NCBI GenBank assembly: GCA_903813345.2 | Contig: CAIIXF020000005.1 | Coordinates: 11,351,375-11,415,374 of the forward strand | Length of the DNA stretch: 64,000 bases | Direction: 5' to 3' | Source: Owenia fusiformis | Taxonomy: Eukaryota > Annelida > Polychaeta > Sabellida > Oweniidae | Shown here: positions 34,301 to 45,700 of the stretch, piece by piece | Numbering within the stretch: the first letter of the stretch is position 1 | How the letters are laid out: each line of letters starts with the position of its first letter | Made by a program: the position numbers and the translations under genes | Notes under the pieces: generated by a model | Databases searched by the model: none | Seen by the model: the letters and a program-made list of their open reading frames with translations, nothing else | What the model was told of the DNA's origin: nothing

Positions 34301-36503
34301 TCGTTTAGTAACATTAATCTCCCAGCAGGCCTCACTGGCCGCATCAGAGGAAGCTGCTATCAAACAGGCAAAGAGTGCATCTGATGCTGCCCAGAAGCTC
34401 ATGGAGGAAAATGCCCAGAAAAAGAAGGAAACTGGTGATAATGAAGTGAGTGAGAACTATTACAAACTACAGCTTTGTATTCATGCATTTTGGGTGAAGA
34501 CCTTAGTTGAGATTTGATAACATATCTTGTATTTAGATATAAAGACTTTTTCACCCAGTCAATGATTTGGATATTTTTACACTAATTTTTTTGTTGCTCA
34601 ATAACTTGTATATTGACAAGTTTGCGAATTACGATGTGCACCAGTTTGGAAACAAAGACTTCTCATGCTGCATAATCTACTTGTTCATGTTTCATTTCAG
34701 AAGAATGAGTCAAGACCTGATGACAAGTTGATCAAGGAGTTGGAGGTCACTAAGAAAGACTTGGAGGATGTCAAAGAAGGTACTGCAAGTCTCACCATAT
34801 TTAATAATGCCAATTTTACCTTGTTAAACTTTTGAATACTCAAAAATTCATTTGAAAACATGCAGTTTCTCACCATTCTGAGCACTTTTAAGTGATTTTG
34901 GGCCAAATAGTCAAATGTGACCCCCTAGAATTTTTTAAAAAGTGAACCTCCTCGGCAAAAGCAGGCTATGTGCCTGGACCTAGCCTACAGGATAACTTTG
35001 ATGTGATCACTAATTTTGCATTTATCATTGTTGAATGTGTGTTTTAGAACTACACAGGGCAAACTTGGACCTTGCCACAATGAAGAAACAAGCTGAATCC
35101 ACCAATGAAGAGTATGACAGACTCCTGAAAGAACTAACAGCGGTCCAGGTAACTATCTATGCCCTCTAATTTGAATTATGAGCAATCTATGACTTCATGA
35201 ATCATTCATTTGTCATCTGAATATATGTGCCAACCTTGATTTCATGAGTTGTACATGTGCAATCTTTGACTCAATAATTTGTGTATGGGCAATTTTAATT
35301 ATCTTCATTTGGTATCCTAGTTTTAATGCATTATACAAGTTGTACAAGGGCCGAGCAATATATTCGCTACTTTTTGCTTTATTTTCTTTTATATTTGTTT
35401 ATTTCCATTGAAATTTGGTACAGACATAGAATGTAGAATTCGACATCTTTTGATTCCATTTTCAAGCCCATTGCCAAATATGGCAAAAAATTATGGTTGT
35501 CATAGCAACGGGAGGAATGAGCCACCGGAGCTGCCCATAATTTTACTGCAATTGCACATGCAACAATATCTTTATATGCCCATTTCTCATAACAAAAACA
35601 TTCAGTTTGGGTAATTTTTATAAACATTGTTTACTGGACATTGATCCAATATTCAGAACAATGGTTGTGATGTCATAGATGTTCTTTTCAAACAATAAAG
35701 AGGTCACTATTGATCCGCATATGCATCACAAAAAGGGAGACTCTGCTTCCTGAGTTGCAGGTCTTGCGAAAGAACTTCATGGATGCAGTTCGTAAAAAGC
35801 GCCCAGTATTGATCAACCATATGATATATCATCAAGATAATGCTCCATCACACAGGGCCCGTGAGGTAACTGATATATTAGCAGCTCTAAACATTGAAAA
35901 ATTTGATCATGCACCATACAGTCCAGACCTTGCATTGTGCGACTTTGAAATTTCGGCAAACTGAAGAATGAGCTACGCGGGCAGAGGTTTAGTGACCGTG
36001 AAGAAGTGGTTGAGGCCTTCCATAAGGCCCTAAAAGACCTATATGGAAATGGAAACGGACTGCAACAGGCCTATCAAGACTGGCTTTCCCGATGTAGAAA
36101 ATGCATAGCTTCAGATGGACACTATTTTGAGAATGAGGCATGGAATGAGGAGTAACTGTCTTAATTAACAAAAAGGACATTTTGTATAAAAGTTGTTTTC
36201 TGAAACATTGTCACAAATGTCAGCTCCGGTGGTCACTATCAACCAATATTCAATGCCATGTAAAATATTACGGATGTAACCAAATAAATGCACATTTGGT
36301 GATATTACAGAAAAATGTTTTTTCTATTATTTTGGAAAATTTCAGGTAAGATACTTTATTATTAACAATTTGAGAGCAAAAAGTAGCGAATATATTGCTC
36401 GGCCCTTGTATATACAAACCTTTACTTAAATTGGGTTGTCATGTGCGTGCAATCTTTGATTTTTCAGAGCCAGGTTGCTTCAGGTGACAAAAAAGATGAT
36501 TAG
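28362..36503 (+). CDS. BCAP31: B-cell receptor-associated protein 31 homologue (ER membrane cargo/quality-control protein)
   Basis: BAP31 family proteins are ER proteins with three membrane spans and a cytosolic coiled coil; they handle membrane-protein export and quality control. Coding exons: 28362-28453, 29158-29258, one of 29487-29637, 30719-30869 or 32286-32439, then 34292-34445, 34701-34779, 35048-35148 and 36468-36503. With either 151-nt exon the product is 237 aa, with the 154-nt exon 238 (human about 246). It opens MSLQWTFIATFLY, close to human. Spans: about 6-28, 45-63, and the third from about 101 across the alternative-exon junction. A WQKLFKSR block follows span 1, VLRRLVTLISQQA follows span 3, and a charged helical region runs about 125-226. 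The C-terminus KKDD is a dilysine ER-retrieval signal (human KKEE). The ATG follows an acceptor at 28359-28360, so the 5' UTR is spliced. Confidence 0.93.
29487..29637 (+). CDS. BCAP31: BCAP31 alternative exon A (loop + start of TM3)
   Basis: 151 nt between TTTCAG and GTAAGT. It encodes DSIRDMRRYAMV..., LKNNPQAEAVTHMKLFRSQR and NFYIAGFALFLFL, corresponding to the part of BAP31 between membrane spans 2 and 3 and the beginning of span 3. It enters with one base already used (G|AC) and leaves two bases (CT|A), the same phases as exons B and C. It is distinguished by RRYAMVETASLD in the variable stretch. Confidence 0.9.
30719..30869 (+). CDS. BCAP31: BCAP31 alternative exon B
   Basis: 151 nt between TTCGCAG and GTAAGT. 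It encodes DAVRDIRRFDSTLEEKIDLK, NNPQAETMLQMRMFRAQR and NLYIVGFALLLFV, and is the copy most like the single vertebrate exon (DAVREIRKYD...). Same entry and exit phases as A and C. Including two copies shifts the frame, because 151 leaves a remainder of 1 on division by 3. Confidence 0.9.
31487..31700. mobile_element. Small mariner-type MITE between BCAP31 exons B and C
   Basis: The left end CAGGGTGACCC followed by CTCTAATTTTGGAATA is mirrored near 31660-31700 by TATTCTAAAATTAGAGAG and a decayed GGGATCACTCTG. The right terminus has lost the canonical end. No coding sequence. Confidence 0.5.
32286..32439 (+). CDS. BCAP31: BCAP31 alternative exon C
   Basis: 154 nt between CCTATAG and GTAAGT. 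It encodes DGVLDMRRYTVLRNQEGDML, KHNPEAETKLAMKLFRSQR and NFYIAGFALILFA: one residue longer than A and B, and the most diverged in its first 20 residues. The second half keeps the F-R-S-Q-R-N block, so it looks selected rather than decaying. It has the same splice phases. Confidence 0.88.
32588..33048. mobile_element. Pogo/Tigger-type MITE, 461 bp
   Basis: CAGTAAAACCTGTGTATGTG at 32588 and CAGGTAGGTTTTGCTG ending at 33048, flanked by TA, in the BCAP31 intron after exon C. Confidence 0.6.
33638..33797. repeat. Minisatellite, ~22-bp unit, about 7 copies
   Basis: Units read GGGTATTCAAGTGGGTGAAAAT, with GTGCAAAT variants at the left edge. It lies in the BCAP31 intron after exon C. The reverse complement of the unit resembles the GCACCCACTTGA... 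interior of the hAT-like element at 43984-44196, suggesting the array grew from a fragment of that family. Confidence 0.85.
35345..36408 (+). mobile_element. Degraded mariner element in the last BCAP31 intron
   Basis: The ends CAAGGGCCGAGCAATATATT and AATATATTGCTCGGCCCTTG are perfect inverts flanked by TA; total 1064 bp. The plus strand (about 35700-36155) encodes a mariner transposase C-terminal half with YHQDNAPSHRA and HAPYSPDLALCDF, broken by a frameshift near 35955 before the last ~65 residues (ending in ...FENEAWNEE and stop). The N-terminal part is absent. The element ends 59 bp before the final BCAP31 exon. An X-box-like 14-mer lies at 35496-35509. Confidence 0.85.
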
Positions 36504-37516
36504 AGACACCTATAGGCTAGAGTATTATCAGAACTATTAAAAACTTTTAGGATGACTATTCTGCTTTCATCCAACATTAAGACATAGTCATTTTTGATCA
36601 TTAAGATCTCAAAGTTCATCAAGAAAAGACCATGAAGAAATTCCAGAAGATAACTGTCGTATAAGTTATCCTTAGAATCCCAACGTATGACACCGAGAAC
36701 CCTCAACACACTCATGTTCTACTGGATTTTATGAGATGACAGAAGCGAACTCATTACAATGCAAAAAATGATGTAATAGACATATGTAATTTTGAACAGA
36801 TGAAACTCACTATTCATTTTCTAAGTTTTTTTTATCAAAAGGATTGTCTCCTTTCCATAACTACGGAGTTTTTCTTTCATAAGTGTTATGGAAACGGATA
36901 TAGAAATGACATGAATGTTCTGTAGATGCATACTTATGCATGGAGGTAAAATTATGGATACAAAATATGATTACTTGTGATTTTGAATCTTAATATAATA
37001 TACTATGAGCAGTCCTTTTTCTCCTGAATATAGCCTAATATATGTAAATACTTGAACAATTGATTACAGCATTTTCAAATCAACATATTGATGTGCACTG
37101 TTGTAGGAAGATGGATATGGTAAAGGGAAATTTTAATGTACAAAATGTAGCTTTAAAAATAATGTTAATTTGTATAATACAAGTAAATGTTTGTTAATGC
37201 CTATATGAGCTTGGCAATCTGTGAGATGAAGGAATTAGGATAATTAATAATAATCAAAGCTCATATAAGATTTATTACATGACAAAAAATCAGTAATCTT
37301 TAAATGTAGCATAAAAATTTGAAATCATCCAGAATAATGAGATGACATGACAAAGCAATCTTTAGTCTATGTATGTAGCATTAAAATCATTCAGATATAT
37401 AAATAAAATTTGCAGTATGTGGTACATGGGTGCCTTTGTGGAAGATGTTTTGCTGTATTGTTCATTAATTGTTTTGTACACTGTTAATTAAGCACATATT
37501 CATCATTATTATAATA
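36504..37516 (+). other. BCAP31 3' UTR and downstream DNA
   Basis: No frame of note. An AATAAA at about 37403 is one candidate poly(A) signal; the true UTR end cannot be fixed from sequence. Confidence 0.35.
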
Positions 37517-38576
37517 CAGGGTGATCACTAAGTTCTGGGAATTCATCTGTCATTTCATTATTTTTCAACCAATTTACTTGAAATTTTCAAGGTAAATGGG
37601 GATTGTGATTTTGGGTTGGATAAAACAGTCTCATTGTCATCTGATGTCACAATGGATAATTATTGTTACTATAGCAACATGACAAATGACGTAGTAGGTC
37701 AAGCAAAACTTGAATTCATTTTTATTTAACTTGATCCAAAAGTATGGTTAATTAATACCTATTTGGTGGATAAATTTCTGTGATTTTTTATGTTTTCAAA
37801 TGTTTCTAACTTTAGTCTCTAAGGTAACATCTGTATTGTGATATAAGAGTCCACTTTGCTCAATTTTCTTATCATTGGTCAGACTCTCAAAGTCACAATC
37901 ATGAATCAAAATAGCGGGGAGTTATCTTTCATTATGACTATGCTTCTTCCCATTCCTCAAGCTGCCCCTTCTACTCTTGAGGAATTAGGGGTCACACAAG
38001 TTGTTCATGCCCCATATTCACCATATAATGTTCACCGGATGAACCACCATTAGGTTCACTAAATTTAACTGTTGAAGCATCATATGATAGATCATCATAG
38101 TTTTCGTTCCAATGAGGGACTGATCTCAACAGCTTGAACAAATTTTCAAGGGATACCAAAGGGAGGACTGGAAAGCGACTTTATGGACTAGGTTTGACAA
38201 CAATGCATAGGCGTCCAGGCCTATGGAAATCATTATAAATTAAATGATCCTTCCAGCAATGAAGAATACTTCTGAATAAATGACTTCAAGAGTACTGTTC
38301 TGCGTCTAGTACAATTAGTTTGAACCAACCATCTAGGCGAGATGAATATGTTTTAGCAGGATATTTTCAAATTAACGTCAGTCAAAATTTGCTGACCCGC
38401 TGACCACTTTTACTTTTTTTATAATTACAATAAAATAAAGTGTAAAAGTGATATGTATATGAAACATTGTCTGTCAATTCAGAATTATACAATGTACATT
38501 TGCTGGAAGTTTCAACTGAATTGGTTGAAAAATATTGAAATGACAGACCAATTCCCAGAACTTAGTGATCACCCTG
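37517..38576 (+). mobile_element. Degraded mariner element downstream of BCAP31
   Basis: CAGGGTGATCACTAAGTTCT and AGAACTTAGTGATCACCCTG are perfect inverted ends flanked by TA; 1060 bp. A transposase remnant on the plus strand near 37960-38035 reads VVHAPYSPYN, the block around the third catalytic Asp, with that Asp replaced. It has many breaks. An X-box-like 14-mer lies at 37665-37678. Confidence 0.8.
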
Positions 38577-39695
38577 TATGTATGGGTCAGGTGTGACATA
38601 AGCACCGCTAGAAACCCAGTATTATCACATTCAAAGGTTAACATGAAACCCCCTCCCATGCGGGGGAGGTCAGTAATTTGAAACACAGTTTTGTGTAAAT
38701 GGTGGACTTTTGACAAAGTTCTTTGTCACGGAAGTAGCAACTTTTGAAATGCATATTCCTGTTATTAGGAATTTTGACTATAATTGACCAACTATTATTG
38801 CTCCCAGGGTGGGAAAGTTAATTCACAAGGTATTGTTCTGGGGAGGGAATTTACCAGTTCAACCTTTGATATGTCAAAATTCCAATCCCTTCCTGAGTTG
38901 GGGGTTCTCAGCCAAACCTTTGAATTATGCATTAGTGCCACGCAATAGTGTATGGGAAAATTATAAATGTTATATGGCAAATAATTTAATTTTGGTATGT
39001 CTGAAATCCTTGTTATGTATGGTGCACCTGTATCTAGTGTCCACTAGTTAATCCACCAGAGGCTAAATTATGTTCTTTTATAATGCTTGCATTTTAGATA
39101 AGTTCATAGAGTTGTTTATTATGTTGTCTGCTTCAAGCATTTCTGACCCCCACACCATCTACATCTCACATCCATGAGGAGAAAGTAATGGACAGATAGG
39201 GGGGCTTAATGGGGGAAGGGGGTCAGAGGTCTAATGCAAAACTATGCAGGGTTTATGTGTTTACATATTGGTGATGTTTCAAATTATTCATTAAGCAAGT
39301 CAAGTTATTAGCACAGAGTACTCAGAAGTAATACACAGACATACATGTATTATGTAATTTAACCAAATGTAGCAATTTAATTAATGAATCATGATAATTT
39401 GAATTATAATTTGATATGAAAAGTAATTGAATTGTTGGCTTCAGCTGTTTGCCTCAACATTTTCTGTTTTGTATTTGAACATGGTTTAAGTAATTGATGT
39501 CTTGAAATGTATCTTTATTCTGCAAATACATAACTGACTATACATAAATTGGTATTTGAGTTTTTTGTTTTTGATAGATATAAAGCAAGTGACTTATAGA
39601 ACTGCAAGTACATAGTAACCAATTTTTAGTCCTTTAATGGCATAATCACTCTGTGAACATAAAACTTTAGACTTTTAAAAAGCCCTTTGTGTAGT
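38577..39695. other. Intergenic, no gene recognised
   Basis: Short C- and G-rich hairpins (CCCCCTCCCATGCGGGGGAGG near 38649) and chance open frames only. Confidence 0.5.
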
Positions 39696-42524
39696 CACTG
39701 GGGGGTATCGTGATGCAACAACACCGTGTTGTTGCATCAAGATGGCCAGACTTCCGGTGATAGATTTTCGTACGATGTTTTGTTTTCCCAATTTACACCC
39801 ATTTCTAGGACGAGTTGCTCAATAAACATACACATGCAGTTAGCGCATGATCTATATTTTAAAAAAACGGTCATTGGTTTACATGTAGCATCATCAAGAA
39901 GCGATAAATTCGTGGTTTTAGTTCCTCACTATTGATGCAACAACACCACTCTGTTTCTTATCGATGATGCAACAACACCAATGTGCTGATGCAAAAACGC
40001 CAATATAATGTATCATTGAACAACAAGAGAAACTGTTTTATGTTCTGTTTACAGGTGTAGGTCGGGACATAAATGAAACGCGTTAGTCAGTGGTCCATGA
40101 ACGAAACGTATTTTGTTCGGTTTCTTTGTCTATATCAAAGTTAAAAGGATATACAAGGCAAACTAAATAAAGCACTGAATCCTTGGGAGGCAGTCTCATT
40201 GATAGGCTTACGTCACAAAAAAACATGGAAGACGGACATTTTGTAAACGTTGATGAAAATAACTATACTAGGCGACAAGTATAGCAAAATACAAATAGAA
40301 ACTTAAAATTAACATTAATTCACTAACGAGTACGCCGTGATGTGCCAATTACAGAGTTAAGCTACTTGCACTGTCTCCAGATTTTCTAAAAAATATTGCT
40401 AACGTGGTTCGGAGAAAAGGTTGTGAAATGAAGCCATGCCGATTGATGATTGTCGTCTATATGTGTATTATTAGTTTACTCGGACTTACAAAACAATTGT
40501 AGACCTCTCCATTCAATCAACCGTCAAAATCATATACCTCGACTGTAAACCTTGAAACTACTGTTGACCTCGACCTTCGGTTTCTGTCAACAGTAGTTTT
40601 TCGGTTTACAGTCTCGGTATACAATTTTGCCGGTTGACCTCTGGGGAGGCCAACAATTGTAAACTGTTGACCACTACTAGGTACTGTTGACCGCTATTTT
40701 TGAAAAATTGTTTTTTTAATGTTGAATTTTTTTTAATTTTTAAAAAACAGTTGTATAAAAAATTACAAGTATTCGACGGCTTGGGGATTTTTTGCTAAAA
40801 TATGATACCTTTACGTATCAAATATGTTCACGTGATATTCGATTATATATTCGTCCAATTATTATATTATTTGGACTAACAGAACAAATGTTAACCTCTC
40901 TTTTCGGTCAACTGGCAAAAGTGTCCTCGATTATTATATTCTTCGGACTGTAAACCTTGAAACTACTGTTGACCTCGACCTTCGGTTTCTGTCAACAGTA
41001 GTTTTTCGGTTTACAGTCTCGGTATACAATTTTGCCGGTTGACCTCTGAGGAGGCCAACAATTGTAAACTGTTGACCACTACTAGGTACTATTGACCGCT
41101 ATTTTTGAAAAATTGTTTTTTTAATGTTGAATTTTTTTTAATTTTTAAAAAACAGTTGTATAAAAAATTACAAGTATTCGACGGCTTGGGGATTTTTTGC
41201 TAAAATATGATACCTTTACGTATCAAATATGTTCACGTGATATTCGATTATATATTCGTCCAATTATTATATTATTTGGACTAACAGAACAATTGTTAAC
41301 CTCTCTATTCGGTCAACTATCCAGGAGTTGTACATCATGTGCATCGTTCTCAAGAGTTGTATAGGATGAGTGTTGGTTAATGATATTTCAGTTATACAAT
41401 GCTATTATATAAAGGTTATTTACTGAGAGGGATTCAATATTGGTTTTATTCCGAGAGACAATATGATATTTCCCGAGGGCCCGGGATATCTGGGATAACT
41501 TTACCCCTATCAATTTACCTTTTTGGGCCCATAATCATATCACTTTTGTTTACCTTTTTACTCAGTCGGAGAGAAGGAATCCAAAGAGAGCAATATATGT
41601 GCGTCGTGCAAGATTTCCATTTAACGTGTAACTAAACGGCCTCTCTAATAAAGTCAATTAGACGTTTTTACACGTTGGCTCTCCAAATTGGAGGAAATAA
41701 AGAATCATATCATATTATATCATAGATGAAGCAATCATCACATTAACATAAGCTCACGAATGTCACAGTTAAACTGTTTTAGTTATAATTTGATAAACAG
41801 TGGTAACGTACATCTATTGTACTAGTTTATCACTGTTCCACAGATGGATGACAGATTATTTCCAATAGCTCGTCATGTTTACCGAGAACGAAAGATGTTT
41901 GTCCACCATTTTGAATGATACTAAATGGAGTCAGGGTCATCAAGCTATGGAACAGTGGTTTATGAAAATAGATTGGGTTACTAAAGCTTGCCATGTTAAA
42001 GGCGATTGAACTATGTTATAGAACAACGTCCAGTACATTATAATATTTAAAAGTATAAATTTTTGAAAATACATATAAAGGATCTTCGCCCGCAGGACGT
42101 GTATTTTGAATGCCTTGAGAAGAACGCAAATATGGGTAATCGGTAACGGTGTTGCAATAGTAGCATTTAAAATTCTGTTCCTCTCGAGATTTATAGTCTT
42201 CTGAAATTATACTATCAATTGGTGTTGCTGCATCATTGCTCAAATCTAGAGGAGTGTTGTTGCATCTTTGGTTTGGTGTTGTTGCATCAATAGTGAGGAA
42301 CTAAAACCGTGAACTTATTGCTTCTCGGTGATGGTACATGTATACTAATGACAGTTTCTTTAAATATAGATCGTGCGCTAACTGCACGTGTATGGTTATT
42401 GAGCAACTCGTCCTAGAAATGGGTTTAAATTGGGAAACAAAATATCGTACGAAAATCTATCACCGGAAGTCTGGCCATCTTGATGCAACAACACGGTGTT
42501 GTTGCATCACGATACTCCCCAGTG
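39696..42524. mobile_element. 2.8-kb non-autonomous element with ~250-bp TIRs and palindromic ends
   Basis: The left end CACTGGGG..GTATCGTGATGC (39696) is mirrored at the right end (42524), with GTAGT duplicated on both sides (39691-39695 and 42525-42529). TIR identity runs about 250 bp. Each tip has a perfect palindrome, GATGCAACAACAC and GTGTTGTTGCATC around one base (39712-39738 and 42482-42508), and the motif TGATGCAACAACACC repeats further in at both ends. The interior carries a 405-bp tandem duplication but no recognisable transposase. A CACTG start with a 5-bp duplication does not fit neatly into a family I know. The element ends about 240 bp before the transketolase start codon. Confidence 0.85.
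40475..41330 (+). repeat. 405-bp tandem duplication inside the 2.8-kb element
   Basis: GACTGTAAACCTTGAAACTA starts at 40541 and again at 40946. Each copy carries the hairpin AACTACTGTTGAC..GTCAACAGTAGTT. The copies are nearly identical (GGGGAGG against GAGGAGG is one of the few differences), so the duplication is recent. Confidence 0.85.
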
Positions 42525-42766
42525 GTAGTGAAGAAGAAAAAAGCTAAAAAAAATTGATGGAAACATCAAGCATTCTAAGTGTTTTTATGAAAAATAGCAT
42601 GCTCCGTCACAGCGGACAAATCTTTCGATACCAGCCTGTGTATATAGCAAACTAAAAACGATGAACCTCACGGACACATTGTGTATTTGAGAGTTTTAGT
42701 GTAACGTCTCATTTATAGATGTCACCTGGATTAAACATGTGACTTCCTCTCTATTCAAAAATCAAC

Positions 42767-45700
42767 ATGGCTTCTTACCACTGTCCCGATAGCAAGACTC
42801 TACAGGAATATAAAGATGTGGCAAACAAGATTAGAATCCACAGCATCAACGCAACTAATGCCAGTAACTCTGGGTAAGTTTTGAAACGTATGTCAACGTT
42901 TTAAGATGTGTACTTTTCAAGGAAACGATGAACGAAATTGTGGCTTTATTTAGGTCAAAGAAAATCCGGCTTTTTTATTGCTTTCATGTTTTTCAGTAGA
43001 TTTAGTCTTGAATATTGGATACAGTTGTCGATTTTATATTTGTTTTAACTTTAGTTCAAATTTTTCTTACTGAACTAGTAAATCTGTGTTTGTAAAAGTG
43101 TTGTCGCGATGTTCCGTCTCTAATTGCTAATCGTACATCGATGCATCAGCAATTTTCAGGTGCAGGCTTAACATCAGGCTCATCAGTGCACATCACATCT
43201 TTACATTCTGATCTTGAGAGTCTTTCATAAAACCTTACGTTACACTTCAAAATTCTCAAATGTTCGTCCCTAAAAGCCGGCTTCGTATAAAAAACCTCCT
43301 ACCTCAACCTCATTCCTTATCCCGTGTCAGGACTATAGTCCTGGGCCGAGCGCAATCTTTTACCTGTACGATTACAGCTTGGGAGAATTATCTACGCCTC
43401 TTACACTTAAGATACCTACTTCAATAGTTTCCTTGATATTTTAATTAGCATTCTTTTGGTGTAGTTGAATCCACAATTGTCTGGGTTTATCGGCAGAACA
43501 AAGAAATTTTCATTTTTGATCGCAATATTTGCATGTAATATTTATCTTATTTCAACCGTCAAATTCCTCCATTTATTGGTACTTCCGGGCTACTTCCGGG
43601 CCAGTCACACGGGGAATCCCCTTTTAAATCCAACCGCCATCTTGAAAAGTGATGGAATCTCTTTCGATGAAAAAGAAAAATGTTCCCGTTCTGCCAATAT
43701 ACCCAGACAATTGTGGATTCAACTACATGAAAAGAATGCTAAAATACCAAGGAGAGAACATTTCAGTTAAAACGTGGAAACCCAAATGGAACTTTTCCAA
43801 TTCCTATTACTAATGTAAAATTAACCTCTGTGAGTGGAACACCTCCCAAGTAGAACATTATTGGTATAATACCTGTGGTTAACTGTATTTAACCATAAAA
43901 GGTAAATATCATAAGCTTTTTACCTAGTTCTAACGATAAATTTTGCTCATTATGATCATGAAAATTACATAAAGATTCTCCAGTGATCTCCCCAGCATTA
44001 AAGCAAGTGAGCGCAGCACCCACCTGAGATTTTAAAAACAGGCTTCCGGCCTTCCACCCACCTGAAAATACATTTGCACCCTCTTGAACATGTCATGAAA
44101 AATCATGTAAAATGGGCATGTTTTGACCAATTTTGGACTGAATTGTGAAAATGAGAATTTTGCACCCACTTGAGAAAAATAAATTCCTGGGGAGAACACT
44201 GTAATCTCAATGAGTTATTTTGAGAATTTCTATTTTCTAATTATACCATATAGATATCAGAGTTCTGATTTCGGAGTTCTGAAAGAAAGAATTAGCTTAA
44301 AAGAGTGCATTTTTAGGTCCAAGATTGCAATGCATGGCTATTAAGATTGGGATAGTTTGACCCATTCTGTTGTATTTTGCTTCTGTATTTGATTTAGGAA
44401 CATCAAGTAGCCCTCCCTGAATGCAATAGAACACTTCAATTACATTATATTTCCAAGCTCCCGTTGCTCAGTGGTGACATTGTTATAATCTCTTTTTTGT
44501 AGATGGTGTTCAGCAGCTGATGTTTGAAGTTGCTTCTGTAACAAATGGCAGGTGATGATATTTTGCATGTCAATGCCTTGTATTTAATTGTTGGGGGACA
44601 TGTCTCTACTCATGATATAATGAGCAATTTACAATATATGCCTTGAATGTTATATTTGTAGTCACCCTACATCATGTGCTTCCATGGCTGAAATTATGTC
44701 AGTGTTGTTCTTCAATGCTATGAAATACAAGGTGTCCGACCCCAGGGGGCCTCATAATGACAGGCTAGTGTTGTCTAAGGTAAGAAGTAATCTTTGTAGA
44801 TTTGTAAATATTTTATTACATGACATCAAGCAGTTGATACAATCATCACAGTCATATGATTAATAAATGGAAAATCCTATTTGAATGATCTTAATACAAT
44901 AGTCCAGATGCGAGTAGAAATAATCTTGATTTACATTATTAATTATTCAAAAGTCAGTTTAAAGTGATATCATATTTGAAATCTACATGTAAGATTAGAT
45001 CTAGAAATGAAGTTTTAAAAGGGGTTTATCAACTTTGAAAATTTAGTTTTCTTTAAAAATGTGACTTCCAGGCTGGGGAGATTCCCCATAGCCAATGTAA
45101 TTAAATCACAAAAAGTGAAATCCCTTTTCTTGAATTCTATTGGACAGATAATTTTTTCTTTTACTGGACATATTTTAATTTGTATAACTATCGGATACAT
45201 AAGGGTAATATGAATATTGAACGACTAAAACTGATGAATAAGTTTTTAAGGGAACTTTCTAAATACATGCCATGTTATTTCCCCCAAATTAGACACCTGG
45301 TGGCGAAATTGGTAACTACCTACTGGCATCTGGGTAATTAAGAAATAAAACAACTAAATGTCATTAGTTTTAAACATCTAGACTATTTTAGACATGGGTG
45401 TATAATTTAAGACATATTTTGTTATGATATAGTAGACACTTGACTAGTCTCAAATCCAATGACACGAATGTGACGTCTAATATGGCTTAAATCATAATAT
45501 TAATAATCCTCTTAGGTGAACATTGGTATTAAAAGTATGATCTTATATAGACACATGTGTTGTAATAAATGAATTTTATTCAAGTGTTATACTTAGACAT
45601 GTAGGCATATTTTTGTTGTCCATAAAGCTTTTGTTTTTAAGCTTTATAAGTTGTATAGTGAAACCTGTATATCTGAACACCTGGCTAATCTGAACACTTT

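Noticed and set aside
40201-41640. Protein-coding capacity of the 2.8-kb element (78-aa frame at 41399)
   Set aside because: Short, hydrophobic, no recognisable transposase motif.
43465-43770. 101-aa frame in TKT intron 1
   Set aside because: It spans a MITE with inverted ends; no domain or splice support.
44512-44560. Extra TKT exon after TTTTTTGTAG at 44503-44512
   Set aside because: It has a plausible acceptor and donor, but animal transketolases have no extra residues between NSG and HPTS; the direct junction 42873-44662 is in frame and matches the family.
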